This document shows, one piece after another, positions 35,516 to 43,990 of a stretch of DNA of 64,000 nt. The stretch's first letter is position 1, and every line of letters begins with the position of its first letter. The notes beneath the pieces are model-generated. The model did no database searches. It saw only the letters and a list, made by a program, of their open reading frames with translations, and was not told the origin of the DNA. The position numbers were made by a program, and so were the translations under genes. This DNA is from Microtetraspora sp. NBRC 16547 (GTDB lineage Bacteria > Actinomycetota > Actinomycetes > Streptosporangiales > Streptosporangiaceae), in assembly GCF_030268965.1 (NCBI RefSeq), contig NZ_BSSE01000007.1, forward strand, positions 186,001 through 250,000, given 5' to 3'.

Positions 35516-35625
35516 ACGGTTCCGGTAAGCGGTCGGCGGTCATCCCGGCGAAGCGAGCCGTGAGGTCACCCGGCCGCGTGGTGGCGCCGCAACAGCAGGT
35601 TTCCCACGCAGCGGTGACGAGCCGG

Positions 35626-36129
35626 TCAGCCGATCAACCCGCCCAGCCGTCCCTCCAGGGTGGCCAGCAGTTCCCCGAGCGCGGCGGCCAGCTCGTCTTG
35701 GCGGTCGCCGCCGAGACCGGACAGCAGCGTGACCTCCGCCGCGAGCTGCTCGGGGAGGAGCCGGTCGATGAGCTCGCGGCCGCGGTCGGTGAGCGAGAGA
35801 TGGAACACCCGCCGGTCCCGATCGTCCACGCGGCGCGACACCAGGCCGTTGTGCTCCAGGACCTTGACGCGCTTGGTGACGGCGGCTCCGGACGCGAAGG
35901 TCTCCTTGGCGAGGCGACTCGGGGTCAGCTCGCCGCCAACCCTGCGCAGCGCCCCCAGGATGTCGAACTCCGGCCGGGTCAGGCCCTCCTCGCCCAGCAG
36001 GATGTCGGAGGCCTGGCGGAGCAGCGCGCAGCAACGGTTCAGCCGGCCGATCACGGCCATCGGCCCGAGATCCAGCTCCGGATGGACCTGCTGCCACTGG
36101 CGCAGCACTCCGGCGACGACGTCCTCCAC
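35626..36129 (-). CDS. MarR-family regulator paired with a FUSC exporter
   Basis: 167 residues from the GTG at 36129 (GAAGGG upstream); the longer open frame runs back into the FUSC gene. MarR winged helix: RPEFDILGALRRVGGELTPS, the recognition helix ASGAAVTKRVKVLEHNGLVS, and the wing RRVDDRDRRVFHLSLTDRGR. MarR proteins sense phenolic or drug-like ligands. It lies 71 bp downstream of the FUSC gene on the same strand, so the pair is probably co-transcribed and the regulator controls the exporter. A dyad ahead of the exporter gene is a candidate site. Confidence 0.85.
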   Translation of the reverse strand: MEDVVAGVLRQWQQVHPELDLGPMAVIGRLNRCCALLRQASDILLGEEGLTRPEFDILGALRRVGGELTPSRLAKETFASGAAVTKRVKVLEHNGLVSRRVDDRDRRVFHLSLTDRGRELIDRLLPEQLAAEVTLLSGLGGDRQDELAAALGELLATLEGRLGGLIG

Positions 36130-36200
36130 GACCGGTTTCCCTTCGATGGTCTGGCTTGCCAGTCTGGCAGCAGCGGCGATCGGGCGAGCACGGCGCCGGA

Positions 36201-37994
36201 TCAGGCGGCCCGGGCCAGGGGCAGCCCGGCGGCCAGCTCGGCGAGCAGCCGGTGGCCGTCGCGTTCCGCGAGCGCGACCTCCTCCTCCGGGAGGGCCCGC
36301 TGCCACCACTCGCCGGAGGCGACGTCGACGGCCTCCCGAAGCTGGACCAGCGCCACGGCCAGCTCGCGCCGGACCCGCGCCTCCTCCCGCGTGCCCGCCG
36401 GGTCCTGAGCTCCGTCCCGATCCGCGCCCCGATCCGCGCCCCGATCCGCGTCGGGATCAGCATTCAGATCAGCATTCAGATCAGCATTCGGACCGGCGTT
36501 CGGATCGGCCTGCAGGCGGCGCGCGGCGGCCTCCGCGCGTGCCACCCGCCGCAACGCGCACTCGACCCTGCCGCCCGCCCGGCGGTTGGTCACCAGGAGG
36601 CAGCTCAGGATGCCCAGGCCCGCTCCGACGCAGGTGTCCAGCCAGCGGTCGGCGACGAGCACCGAGGCGGGCTGCCGCACGGCGAACTCCGTCATGAGCA
36701 GGGCCATCGGGGTGAGAAAGACGTTGCCCACCCAGTAGTTGCGGGTCATGGCCGCCTCGGTCAGGAACTGGCAGACGAGCATCGACGCGATGAGCGCGAG
36801 CGGCCCGATCCGCGACACCGGCAGGATCGCGGTGAACAGCACCAGCCCGGCCAGGTTGCCGAGGACCCGTTGCAGGGCCCGCTGCCAGCTCAGCGACGTG
36901 TTGGCCTGGAAGACCGACGCGGCGGTGACGACCGCCCAGTACGGATGACCGACCCCGGCGGCCATGGATCCCCATCCGGCCAGGGTGCAGCCCAGCGCCA
37001 CCCGCGCCCCGATCGGGAGCAGCGGGGATCCTGGCCGCAGCTCGGACAGCACGGCACGGAACCCGTGCGGGCCTTCGCGCGCGGGAAGGCGGGACGCGAC
37101 ATGGGGCCCGGGCTCCGGTTCCACCGCGGGCAGCGGACCGTTCCCGCGCAGCGCGCGGGCCCACGCGCGGAGCCGTACGGCCTCGGCGTGGTCGGCCCGG
37201 TCACCGGCGAGCGCGGCCTCGGCGTGCTCCACGAGCCGTTCCAGCACGGCACGCGATCGGAACCCGGCGGCGGTCCTGGGACGCAGCAGCAGAAGGGTGT
37301 GCCAGGCGGCGTTCACCGCGGCGGCCGTGTCGTGCCGGGCCGCGGCGCGCGCGTGCCCCTTCTCCCGCGCGCCGGAGCGCAGCAGGGCCGCCGCCTCCAG
37401 CGCGCGAGCGGTGGCGACGCGCTCCGGGCCGTGCGGCCGGACGAGCGCCGGGGCCAGGCAGACCAGCAGCGCCATGACCCCTCCGGCGAGCCCGACGGCC
37501 AGATGCCCGGGGATGTCGCCCAACGGCTGGGGAATGAACGCGCAGCTCGCGGCGACGAACGTGAGGACGACGTTGCCCGGTGGTCCGATGCGCGTCGCGT
37601 CGCAGAGCATCCGGTGGACGGCGGCGATCAGCGCGGCGACGGCCACCCTGATGACGGTCGAGTCGGTGAGCGACGCGGTCAGCAGCGCCACGCCCGTGCC
37701 CGCCAGCATCCCGGCCACCACCCACGGCAGGGTCCTGGCCCGCGCCGCGTACGGCAGGCCGTGGCCGTAAAGCGCGCAGAGAGCGCCGGCGGAGGCGTAG
37801 ACGGCGAGGTCGAGCCGGTCGAGGACGAGCAGCACGAGGCTCGGGACGGCGGTCGCGACCACCACACTGAGCGCGGGCTTGTGCCAGATGTCCCCGTACG
37901 GTCTCAGGCGGAGCATGCCCTTGAGCGGAAGCGGCTGGACGCGTGCGCCCGTCCGTGGGCGTACGGACGTGTCGTGATGGTTCCCCTCCCGCAT
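36201..37994 (-). CDS. FUSC-family inner-membrane exporter (aromatic/organic compound efflux)
   Basis: 597 residues from the ATG at 37994. Two blocks of about five hydrophobic helices (LSVVVATAVPSLVLLVLDRL onward, and ARVALGCTLAGWGSMAAGVG onward) are separated by a cytoplasmic Ala/Arg-rich region, the FUSC/AaeB layout. Motifs include HPYWAVVTAASVFQANTSLS and RVLGNLAGLVLFTAI, with RWLDTCVGAGLGI further on. A repetitive Asn/Ala/Asp linker from eight 12-bp repeats lies near residue 500. It probably exports toxic aromatics; AaeB handles hydroxybenzoate. No clear ribosome site precedes the start, so a leaderless transcript is possible. Confidence 0.82.
   Translation of the reverse strand: MREGNHHDTSVRPRTGARVQPLPLKGMLRLRPYGDIWHKPALSVVVATAVPSLVLLVLDRLDLAVYASAGALCALYGHGLPYAARARTLPWVVAGMLAGTGVALLTASLTDSTVIRVAVAALIAAVHRMLCDATRIGPPGNVVLTFVAASCAFIPQPLGDIPGHLAVGLAGGVMALLVCLAPALVRPHGPERVATARALEAAALLRSGAREKGHARAAARHDTAAAVNAAWHTLLLLRPRTAAGFRSRAVLERLVEHAEAALAGDRADHAEAVRLRAWARALRGNGPLPAVEPEPGPHVASRLPAREGPHGFRAVLSELRPGSPLLPIGARVALGCTLAGWGSMAAGVGHPYWAVVTAASVFQANTSLSWQRALQRVLGNLAGLVLFTAILPVSRIGPLALIASMLVCQFLTEAAMTRNYWVGNVFLTPMALLMTEFAVRQPASVLVADRWLDTCVGAGLGILSCLLVTNRRAGGRVECALRRVARAEAAARRLQADPNAGPNADLNADLNADPDADRGADRGADRDGAQDPAGTREEARVRRELAVALVQLREAVDVASGEWWQRALPEEEVALAERDGHRLLAELAAGLPLARAA
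36417..36512. repeat. 12-bp x 8 imperfect repeat inside the FUSC gene
   Basis: Eight units of 12 bp in two flavours (CCGATCCGCGCC and CAGATCAGCATT) encode a run of NADL/RGAD-type tetrapeptides in a cytoplasmic loop. The period preserves the frame. Confidence 0.85.
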
Positions 37995-38003
37995 GGGTAA
38001 CAG

Positions 38004-38016
38004 ATTAGCCTCTAAT
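38004..38016. promoter_or_regulatory. Dyad upstream of the FUSC/MarR operon
   Basis: ATTAG-CCT-CTAAT is a perfect 5-bp dyad placed 10 bp before the FUSC start in an AT-rich patch. Size and position fit a MarR operator. Confidence 0.45.
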
Positions 38017-38118
38017 TTACTTGGAAAATATCTCGCCCGGATGGTCCGGCCCGCGTGATGCCGTGATCGGCCGTGGTCCAGAATGTCGATGACCTTTCCA
38101 GCCTTCGGAGGACAGCGC

Positions 38119-39126
38119 ATGCGGGAACACGACCTCTCCGGAGGCGCCGAGGTCCTGGCGCGGACCGACCGGATCGCGGGCCTGGCGCTGCGTCACCACG
38201 ACCTATCGCCGGACGCGACCGCCACGCTGATCAACGTCTCGGAGAACGCGACGTACCGGGTGGACGAGCCGGCCACCGGCCACCGGTCGATCCTGCGCGT
38301 ACACCGCCTCGGCTACCACTCGGAGCAGGCGATCGCGTCCGAGCTCGATTGGCTGGAGGCGCTGCGCGAGGAGGCGGGTGTGCGCACCCCACGCGTGATC
38401 CCCTCCGCCGGAGGCGCCCGCATCCTCGCGGTCGAGGGCCCGGGCGGAGAGCGGCGCAACTGCGTGATGTTCGAGTACCTGCCCGGAACCGAGCCGTCCG
38501 AGGACCGACTTGTTGACGACTTCGAACGGCTCGGCGCGGTGACGGCGCGGATGCACCGGCACGCCCGGAGCTGGCGACGGCCTCCGGGTTTCCGGCGGTT
38601 CCACTGGGACTACGACGCCGCCCTCGGCAAAGTGGCCCGCTGGGGACGCTGGCAGGACGGCACGGGCGTCCAGGGTGAGGCGAGAGCCGTGCTCGAGCGG
38701 CTCGACAAGGTTCTGCGCGAGCGGCTGGCGGCGTTCGGCCGGGGGACGGACCGCTACGGACTGATCCACGCCGACCTGCGGCTCGCGAACCTGCTCGTCG
38801 AGGGCGCGCGGGCGCCGAACGTCATCGACTTCGACGACTGCGGCTTCGGCTGGTACCTGTACGACCTCGGCGCGGCCGTCAGCTTTATCGAGCACTACCC
38901 TCAGGTGCCCGAGATGATCGACTCCTGGGTTCGGGGGTACCGGACCGTTCTCTCCTTGCCCAAGGAGGAGGAGCAGGAGATCTGGACCTTCATCCTGTTC
39001 CGCCGGCTGCTCCTGGTCGCCTGGATCGGCACCCACTCGGCCGTCGACATCGCCCGCGAGCTCGGCGCCGGATACACCGACGGGAGCTGCGAGCTGGCCG
39101 AGCGCTATCTCAGCGGCTCCCTGTAG
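38119..39126 (+). CDS. Aminoglycoside phosphotransferase-like kinase (SrkA/YihE-like)
   Basis: 335 residues from the ATG at 38119 (GGAGG upstream). N-lobe ATYRVDEPATGHRSILRVHR with ExxxLxxL (ELDWLEALREEAGV), hinge VMFEYLPGTEP, catalytic loop LIHADLRLANLLVEG and metal motif VIDFDDCGFGWYLYDLG, around residues 215-255. These are the features of the APH/homoserine-kinase-II/SrkA group. Substrate is unknown; E. coli SrkA is a protein kinase, others act on small molecules. The divergent FUSC operon is 124 bp away and the two promoters share this space. Confidence 0.85.
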   Translation: MREHDLSGGAEVLARTDRIAGLALRHHDLSPDATATLINVSENATYRVDEPATGHRSILRVHRLGYHSEQAIASELDWLEALREEAGVRTPRVIPSAGGARILAVEGPGGERRNCVMFEYLPGTEPSEDRLVDDFERLGAVTARMHRHARSWRRPPGFRRFHWDYDAALGKVARWGRWQDGTGVQGEARAVLERLDKVLRERLAAFGRGTDRYGLIHADLRLANLLVEGARAPNVIDFDDCGFGWYLYDLGAAVSFIEHYPQVPEMIDSWVRGYRTVLSLPKEEEQEIWTFILFRRLLLVAWIGTHSAVDIARELGAGYTDGSCELAERYLSGSL

Positions 39127-39146
39127 CCGGCTTCCCTTCGCCGGCT
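39125..39146. terminator. Hairpin directly after the kinase stop codon
   Basis: AGCCGGC, an 8-nt loop and GCCGGCT form a 7-bp stem that begins within the TAG stop. It lies between convergent genes; further CCGGCT repeats follow up to 39190. No T-run is present. Confidence 0.45.
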
Positions 39147-39200
39147 CCCTGGCCGGTCTTCCCTGACGGCTTCCCTCGACCGGCTCCCCGGAGCGGTCGC

Positions 39201-40190
39201 TCAGGGCACGAGGACGACCTTGCCCATCGTGGCCCGGGTCTCCAGCGCTGCGTGTGCGGCCGCGGCGTCCTTGAGCGGGAAGCTCTGGGTCAGCGGGACC
39301 AGCGCGCCCGTCGCCGCCGCGGCCAGCGCCCGCTCCTCAAGGGAGCGGAGCCCACCGGGCCGGTTCAGGATCCGCGGGCCGACCGCGACCGAGGCGGTCA
39401 GGCCGCGAGCGTACAGGTCTTCGGTGGTGATCTCGGTCGGCCCGTCCGCGGAGTCGGCCCAGCCGAACAGGACCAGCCTGCCGCCGATCCCCAGCAGCTC
39501 CATCGCGCCGCGCCCCAGCGTGCCGCCGACGCCGTCCAGCGCCACGGTCGCCTCCCGGTCGCCGAGCGCGGCCCGTACCGCCTCCCGCCAGTCCGGTGCG
39601 GTGTAGTCCACGGCGTGCGTGGCGCCGAGGCGGCGGACCCGCTCGACCTTGGCCGCGCCGCCCGCCAGCCCGACGACGGTCGCGCCGGCGCCGACCGCCG
39701 CCTGCACGAGCAGGTTGCCGATCCCGCCCGCCGCGGCCGTCACCAGCACGACGTCGTCGGAGGCGAACGCCGCCACGTCCAGGATTCCCATGGTGGTGCG
39801 GCCGGTCCCGATCATCGCGATCGCCGCCTCGTATCCCAGCCCGTCCGGGAGCTCGTGCACCGAACCGGCGTCCCGTACGGCCAGCTCGGCGTAGCCGCCG
39901 GGGACCATGCCCAGGTGGGTGACGACCCGCTTTCCCAGCCAGCCGGGGTCGGCGCCCTCGCCGACGGCGTCCACGACTCCGGCGACCTCGCGCCCGGGAA
40001 TGGTGGGCAGGTCCGGCGCGGGGATGGGGCCGCCGTGATAGACCCCCGCCCTGATCGCCGTGTCCACCAGGTGCACCCCGGCCGCCCGTACGGCGATCCG
40101 CAGCTGCCCGGCGGCGGGACTGGGGTCCTCGACCTCCTCATAGCGGAGGTTCTCGGCGGGTCCGAAGGCGTGCAGGCGGATGGCGCGCAT
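39201..40190 (-). CDS. Zinc-independent quinone oxidoreductase-like MDR dehydrogenase
   Basis: 329 residues from the ATG at 40190 (GGGAGA upstream). MDR fold: MRAIRLHAFGPAENLRYEEV at the N-terminus, IPGREVAGVVDAVGEG, and the nucleotide-binding VLVTAAAGGIGNLLVQAAVG (residues about 145-165). The structural and catalytic Zn ligands of alcohol dehydrogenases are absent, as in quinone reductases. It would reduce quinones or enones with NADPH. It is convergent with the kinase gene, and its upstream region contains the 220-bp MITE-like element. Confidence 0.88.
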   Translation of the reverse strand: MRAIRLHAFGPAENLRYEEVEDPSPAAGQLRIAVRAAGVHLVDTAIRAGVYHGGPIPAPDLPTIPGREVAGVVDAVGEGADPGWLGKRVVTHLGMVPGGYAELAVRDAGSVHELPDGLGYEAAIAMIGTGRTTMGILDVAAFASDDVVLVTAAAGGIGNLLVQAAVGAGATVVGLAGGAAKVERVRRLGATHAVDYTAPDWREAVRAALGDREATVALDGVGGTLGRGAMELLGIGGRLVLFGWADSADGPTEITTEDLYARGLTASVAVGPRILNRPGGLRSLEERALAAAATGALVPLTQSFPLKDAAAAHAALETRATMGKVVLVP

Positions 40191-40293
40191 GGTGGTTCTC
40201 CCAAGTCGGGTGTCGATGCTCTCGTCGTGGCCTCGCGGCCCCGTGCCATCTGTTGTAGATCCCAGTGTGGTGACACCGGTATCGGACGATGGT

Positions 40294-40513
40294 CCTAGGT
40301 CGTGTTTCGTGGATCTTTTTGGCCTACTGCGGTCGCCCAGATGGCGCCTCGCTTCGTTGTCGCCCCACCCACGAAAACTCCTCGCAAGCTCGGACTTTCC
40401 GCGGGGCCCGGGAATGTCGGCCGGAGGCTCCGCTCCGACCTCCTCCTCCGCCTTGCGCGGCATCCATCTGGCCGATCCTCGCTACGGCAAAGATCCACGA
40501 AACACTCCCTAGG
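40294..40513. mobile_element. 220-bp MITE-like element (type A) with 25-bp terminal inverted repeats
   Basis: Both ends read CCTAGG, two variable bases, then GTGTTTCGTGGATCTTT inwards, with the only terminal mismatch at the TC/GA pair. The interior is itself an extended imperfect palindrome with no open gene. CTAG lies at both extremities, a possible target duplication. The two-base asymmetry (CTAGGTC at one end, CTAGGGA at the other) is shared with the 60-bp element at 52232-52291, suggesting one transposase type. The rest of 40191-40703 holds nothing else recognisable. Confidence 0.75.
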
Positions 40514-40703
40514 CCATCCCCCAGGGGCCTCCCGCCGCGGGCCTACCACCGCGGGTCTCCGCGCCGGTGGTCATGCCGGTCTCCGCTCCGTGACCTACCG
40601 CCGCGGCGTCGCCATCCGGCGGGAGACGGGACACTAGTCCTCGTACACATGAGACGGAGCGGACCGGCTCCGTCTCCGGCAGGCGTCCAGGGAGCCACGA
40701 AAG

Positions 40704-41327
40704 ATGAGTCCACGACGGCGTGACGACGGCGGCACCGCGGCCACGCGGGCGGGGCGACGTACGGAGCTGCTCGCCACCGCGGCCGAGGTGTTCGCCGCGC
40801 GAGGGTATGCCGCCACCACCGTCAGGGAGATCGCGGACGCGGCCGGCATCCTTGGAGGCAGCCTCTACTACCACTTCGACTCCAAGGAGTCGATCGTCGA
40901 CGAGATCCTCTCCACTTTCCTGGACGACCTGTGGGCCCGGTACGACGAGGTACTCGGCTCGGGGCTCGGGGCGCGGGAGACGATGGAGAGCCTCGTCATC
41001 GAGTCGTTCCGCGCGATCGACCGGCACCGGGCGGCCGTCGTGATCTACCAGAACGAGTCCAGACACCTGTCGGAGGGGGAGCGCTTCACCTACCTGGGGG
41101 AGTCCTGGGACCGGTTCGAGCGGATGTGGCGCGAGGTGCTCGACCGGGGGATCAAGGAACACGCCTTCCGTTCCGATCTGGACGTTCCACTGGTGCACCG
41201 CTTCCTGCGCGACACCGTGTGGGTGGCGGCGAGCTGGTACCGCCCCGGCGGCCGCTTGGCCGCCGACGAGATCGCCAGGCGGTACCTCACCATGGTCCTG
41301 GAAGGGATCCAGGCGCCCCAGGAGTGA
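40704..41327 (+). CDS. TetR-family regulator
   Basis: 207 residues from the ATG at 40704 (GAAAG upstream). The HTH is AARGYAATTVREIADAAGIL then GGSLYYHFDSKESIVDEIL. The C-terminal domain ends FLRDTVWVAASWYRPGGRLA followed by ADEIARRYLTMVLEGI, a pattern seen in KstR2-like regulators of steroid and acyl-CoA degradation. No catabolic gene is adjacent, so the target is uncertain. It is convergent with the marR gene, 30 bp away. Confidence 0.82.
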   Translation: MSPRRRDDGGTAATRAGRRTELLATAAEVFAARGYAATTVREIADAAGILGGSLYYHFDSKESIVDEILSTFLDDLWARYDEVLGSGLGARETMESLVIESFRAIDRHRAAVVIYQNESRHLSEGERFTYLGESWDRFERMWREVLDRGIKEHAFRSDLDVPLVHRFLRDTVWVAASWYRPGGRLAADEIARRYLTMVLEGIQAPQE

Positions 41328-41356
41328 CTCGATGACGTGTGGCGCCGCCGTCGCCG

Positions 41357-41842
41357 TCAGGGAGGGGTGAGGTCGCTCTCGTGCCCGTCCCGGGCGTACG
41401 CGGCCGTGAGGGTGGCGAGGATGTCACGGAACTGCCGCGCCTGCTCGCCGGTGAGCGGATCGAACAGGCGGTGCCGCACCTCTTCCACATGACCGGGCGC
41501 GGCGGCCTCCAGGACCGCGAACCCCTCGCCGGTCAGTTCGGCCATGGTCGTGCGCCGGTCCTGCCCGTGCTTGACCCGGCGGACCCAACCCTTCTCCTCC
41601 AGGCGGGCCATGGCGTGGGAGAGCCGGCTCGCGGAGAACCGGGTGACGCGGGCGAGCCGGGTCATCGTCAGCGTACGGCCGGGCGCCTCGGACAGCATGG
41701 CGAGGATCATGTAGTAGGCGTGCGGCATGCCCGAGTCGCGTTGGAGCTGCCGCTCCAGCGCATCCTGCAGCAGCTGGGTGCTCGCGAGGTAGGCTCGCCA
41801 GGTCCGCTGCTCGTCGTCGCTCAGCCATCGTGTCCCGGACAT
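41357..41842 (-). CDS. MarR-family regulator
   Basis: 161 residues from the ATG at 41842 behind GGAGG. Winged helix: PHAYYMILAMLSEAPGRTLT, the recognition helix FSASRLSHAMARLEEKGWVR and the wing HGQDRRTTMAELTGEGFAVL. The layout (ACT DEQRTWRAYLAS N-terminus, SLSHAM-like helix) matches the MarR group common in actinomycetes beside MFS or flavoprotein genes. A TTGAA dyad 22 bp upstream of the start is its probable site, suggesting autoregulation. Confidence 0.88.
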   Translation of the reverse strand: MSGTRWLSDDEQRTWRAYLASTQLLQDALERQLQRDSGMPHAYYMILAMLSEAPGRTLTMTRLARVTRFSASRLSHAMARLEEKGWVRRVKHGQDRRTTMAELTGEGFAVLEAAAPGHVEEVRHRLFDPLTGEQARQFRDILATLTAAYARDGHESDLTPP

Positions 41843-41863
41843 GCCTCCAGTCTAGCGAAATAT

Positions 41864-41875
41864 TTGAACTTTCAA
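41864..41875. promoter_or_regulatory. MarR-type dyad upstream of the marR gene
   Basis: TTGAACTTTCAA is a perfect TTGAA-N2-TTCAA dyad in an AT-rich patch between the marR start and upstream DNA. This is the classical size for a MarR half-site pair. Confidence 0.55.
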
Positions 41876-42010
41876 CTTTTCTCGTGGAGCGTCTGGCGAA
41901 GACCGTTGTGTGGAGTAATGACCGTTTGACGCAGGAGGATCTCCACTGTGGGGCTGCCGGGCCGGCTCCAGGACGCGGGGCTCCAGGACGCGGGGGCCCG
42001 GGCACGCGAA

Positions 42011-42040
42011 ACGCCCTCGGAGGAATCCCTCCGAGGGCGT
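42011..42040 (-). terminator. Hairpin terminator of rbpA
   Basis: Perfect 13-bp arms (42011-42023 and 42028-42040) with a 4-nt loop lie 21 bp beyond the rbpA stop. On the minus strand a short T-containing stretch (TTTCGCG) follows. Confidence 0.75.
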
Positions 42041-42061
42041 CGCCGTTTCGTCGCGTGCCGG

Positions 42062-42406
42062 TTATGCGCTCTTACGCCGCTGAGCCCGCAGGATCGCCAG
42101 CCGTTCATTGAGGACCTCCTCGAGATCCTCGATCGTGCGCCGCTCCAGCAGCATGTCCCAGTGCGTCCTGGGCGCCTTGGCCTTCTTCTGCTGGGGCTGC
42201 TCGGCGTCCACCCGGAGAGCGGCGGCCCCGCAGCTGCGGCACTCCCAGCTCGCCGGAATCTCGGCCTCGGCGGCAAGCGGCACGGTGGTGCGATGGCCCT
42301 TGGGGCAGGTGTAGGACACCTCCTGGCGCGGAGCCAGATCGGTGTTGCGGTCGTTCTCGTAGCTGGTCGCGCCGAGCCGGGTACCGCGAAGTGCACGCTC
42401 GCCCAT
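42062..42406 (-). CDS. rbpA: RNA polymerase-binding protein RbpA
   Basis: 114 residues, nearly canonical: MGERALRGTRLGATSYENDR at the N-terminus, a zinc-binding-like core (SYTCPKGHRTTVPLAA; WECRSCGAAALRVD), a basic linker, and the sigma-binding C-terminus RTHWDMLLERRTIEDLEEVL. RbpA binds the group 1 and some group 2 sigma factors and stabilises the open promoter complex in actinobacteria; it also influences rifampicin tolerance. The start has AGGAGG 9 nt upstream. A sigma-R promoter match lies 45-80 bp upstream, as reported for Streptomyces rbpA. Confidence 0.97.
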   Translation of the reverse strand: MGERALRGTRLGATSYENDRNTDLAPRQEVSYTCPKGHRTTVPLAAEAEIPASWECRSCGAAALRVDAEQPQQKKAKAPRTHWDMLLERRTIEDLEEVLNERLAILRAQRRKSA

Positions 42407-42459
42407 GTCTTAATGCCTCCTGAGGTCCCGCCTGAGAGGGGTCGGTCTCCACCGCGTTC

Positions 42460-42486
42460 AACGCTTGATACCGTGTGGGGATTCCC
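42460..42486 (-). promoter_or_regulatory. Sigma-R-type promoter of rbpA
   Basis: On the minus strand GGGAAT (42486-42481) is followed after exactly 18 nt by GTT (42462-42460). This is the GGGAAT-N18-GTT consensus of the thiol-stress sigma factor SigR, which controls rbpA in Streptomyces coelicolor. Confidence 0.8.
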
Positions 42487-42528
42487 ACAGGAGGCGTGAT
42501 CCAACCGCCCTTTGCGGCGTGTGGTTCC

Positions 42529-43947
42529 TCAGATGCGTTCCGGGACCTCGTTGCCCGCGTCCCGGATGGCCCGCGGGATGTTCACCGCCAGCAGCAGACC
42601 GAAGCCGATCACGAAGAAGACCACCAGCGAGACGATCGCGATCCGGTAGCTGTTGGAGAACTGCAGCGCCAGGGTGATCGTCAGCGATCCGATGAAGGCC
42701 GAGCCCTTGTCGCTGATCTGCAGCAGGCTGAAATACTCCGCCTCCCTGCCCTGGGGGATCACCTGCGAGAACAGCGAGCGGGAGAGCGCCTGCGTGCCGC
42801 CGAGCACGATGGCGATTGCGAAGCCCATGGCGTAGAACTGCGTTGCCGCGCCCTCATTCAGGAAGACCGCCACGACCACGATCACGGTCCAGACGACCAG
42901 GCTGGCCAGGATGGTGCGCTTGGTGCCGTACCTGCCGGCGAGCCAGCCGAGCAGCAGCGCGCCGCCGAACGCCACGAACTGCACCATCAGGATGGTGCTG
43001 ATCTGCACGTCCTTGCTGAGCTTCAGCGCCTCGGACGCGTACGCCGCGGAGTTGCCGATCACGGTCTGCACGCCGTCGTTGTAGACGAGATAGGCGATCA
43101 GGAACAGCAGCGTGCGCGGATAGCGGCGCAGCTCGGCGATGGTACGCCCGAGCTGGCGGAAGCTGCCCCCGACCGACCTCAGCGCGGTCGTCTCGTGCGC
43201 GGGGACGGGCCGGTTGCGCAGGGCGAGCAGCGGGACGACGGTGAAGATCGCCCACCACAGCCCGGCCGACATCATGCTGATCCGCACCGCCATGCCCTCG
43301 CTGACGCCGAGGCCGTCCCTGCCGAGGTAGAGGACGAGGTTGAGCGCGAGGAGCAGGCCGCCGCCGAGGTATCCGATGGCCCAGCCCCGCGAGGAGACGC
43401 GGTCCCGCTCGTCCGGCGTGGAGATCTGCGGCAGGAACGAGTCGTAGACCACGATCGACGCGCCGTAGCCCAGGTTCGCCACGATGAACAGCACACCGCC
43501 GAGCAGGTAGCGGTCGCCGGCCACGAAGTAGAGCCCCATGGTTGACAGGGCGCCCACGTACGCGAAGCCGCCGAGCAGCTCCTTCTTGCGGCCGGTGTGG
43601 TCGGCCAGCGCGCCCACCACGGGCAGGATGACGATCTGCAGCAGCACCGCCACCGTCATGGTCAGCCCGAAATAGGCGGCGGGCCGGATGTCGGCGCCCA
43701 GCACGTCCACGAAGCCCAGCCGGTCGGTCGCCAGCCGGTCGAAGTCGGCGACGCAGGCGTCCACCGGCATCCCCGGGAAGTCCTTGCCGCAGGCCGCCGC
43801 CTTGGCGACCGGGATGAGGTAGGGCCCGAGGAAGACGGAGATGATCGTCGTGTAGAAGGCGGAGTTCGCCCAGTCGTACCAGTACCAGCCGCGCTGCTCC
43901 CGAAGACGTGCCTTCGGGGTTTCGTCGATGACCTGGGGGGCGGTCAT
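42529..43947 (-). CDS. MFS transporter, UMF1 (vacuole effluxer Atg22-like) family
   Basis: 472 residues with about 12 membrane helices. The N-terminal QRGWYWYDWANSAFYTTIIS is diagnostic for UMF1/Atg22-like permeases. The A-motif equivalent is GALADHTGRKKELLG, and VVYDSFLPQISTPDERDRVS marks the second cytoplasmic loop. Fungal Atg22 exports amino acids; bacterial substrates are unknown. ATG at 43947 with GGAG 5 nt upstream. It is in the same orientation as glpQ-like and rbpA genes, between them, but with gaps of 43 and 122 bp. Confidence 0.88.
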   Translation of the reverse strand: MTAPQVIDETPKARLREQRGWYWYDWANSAFYTTIISVFLGPYLIPVAKAAACGKDFPGMPVDACVADFDRLATDRLGFVDVLGADIRPAAYFGLTMTVAVLLQIVILPVVGALADHTGRKKELLGGFAYVGALSTMGLYFVAGDRYLLGGVLFIVANLGYGASIVVYDSFLPQISTPDERDRVSSRGWAIGYLGGGLLLALNLVLYLGRDGLGVSEGMAVRISMMSAGLWWAIFTVVPLLALRNRPVPAHETTALRSVGGSFRQLGRTIAELRRYPRTLLFLIAYLVYNDGVQTVIGNSAAYASEALKLSKDVQISTILMVQFVAFGGALLLGWLAGRYGTKRTILASLVVWTVIVVVAVFLNEGAATQFYAMGFAIAIVLGGTQALSRSLFSQVIPQGREAEYFSLLQISDKGSAFIGSLTITLALQFSNSYRIAIVSLVVFFVIGFGLLLAVNIPRAIRDAGNEVPERI

Positions 43948-43990
43948 ATGGTCTCCTCGCCGGGCGCTTGCCGCAGGGGTCGGGGTGGGG

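Noticed and set aside
41948-42499. Plus-strand frame with a good ribosome site antisense to rbpA
   Set aside because: It runs through the rbpA terminator hairpin and across the rbpA gene antisense with no homology. The ribosome-site match is probably chance.
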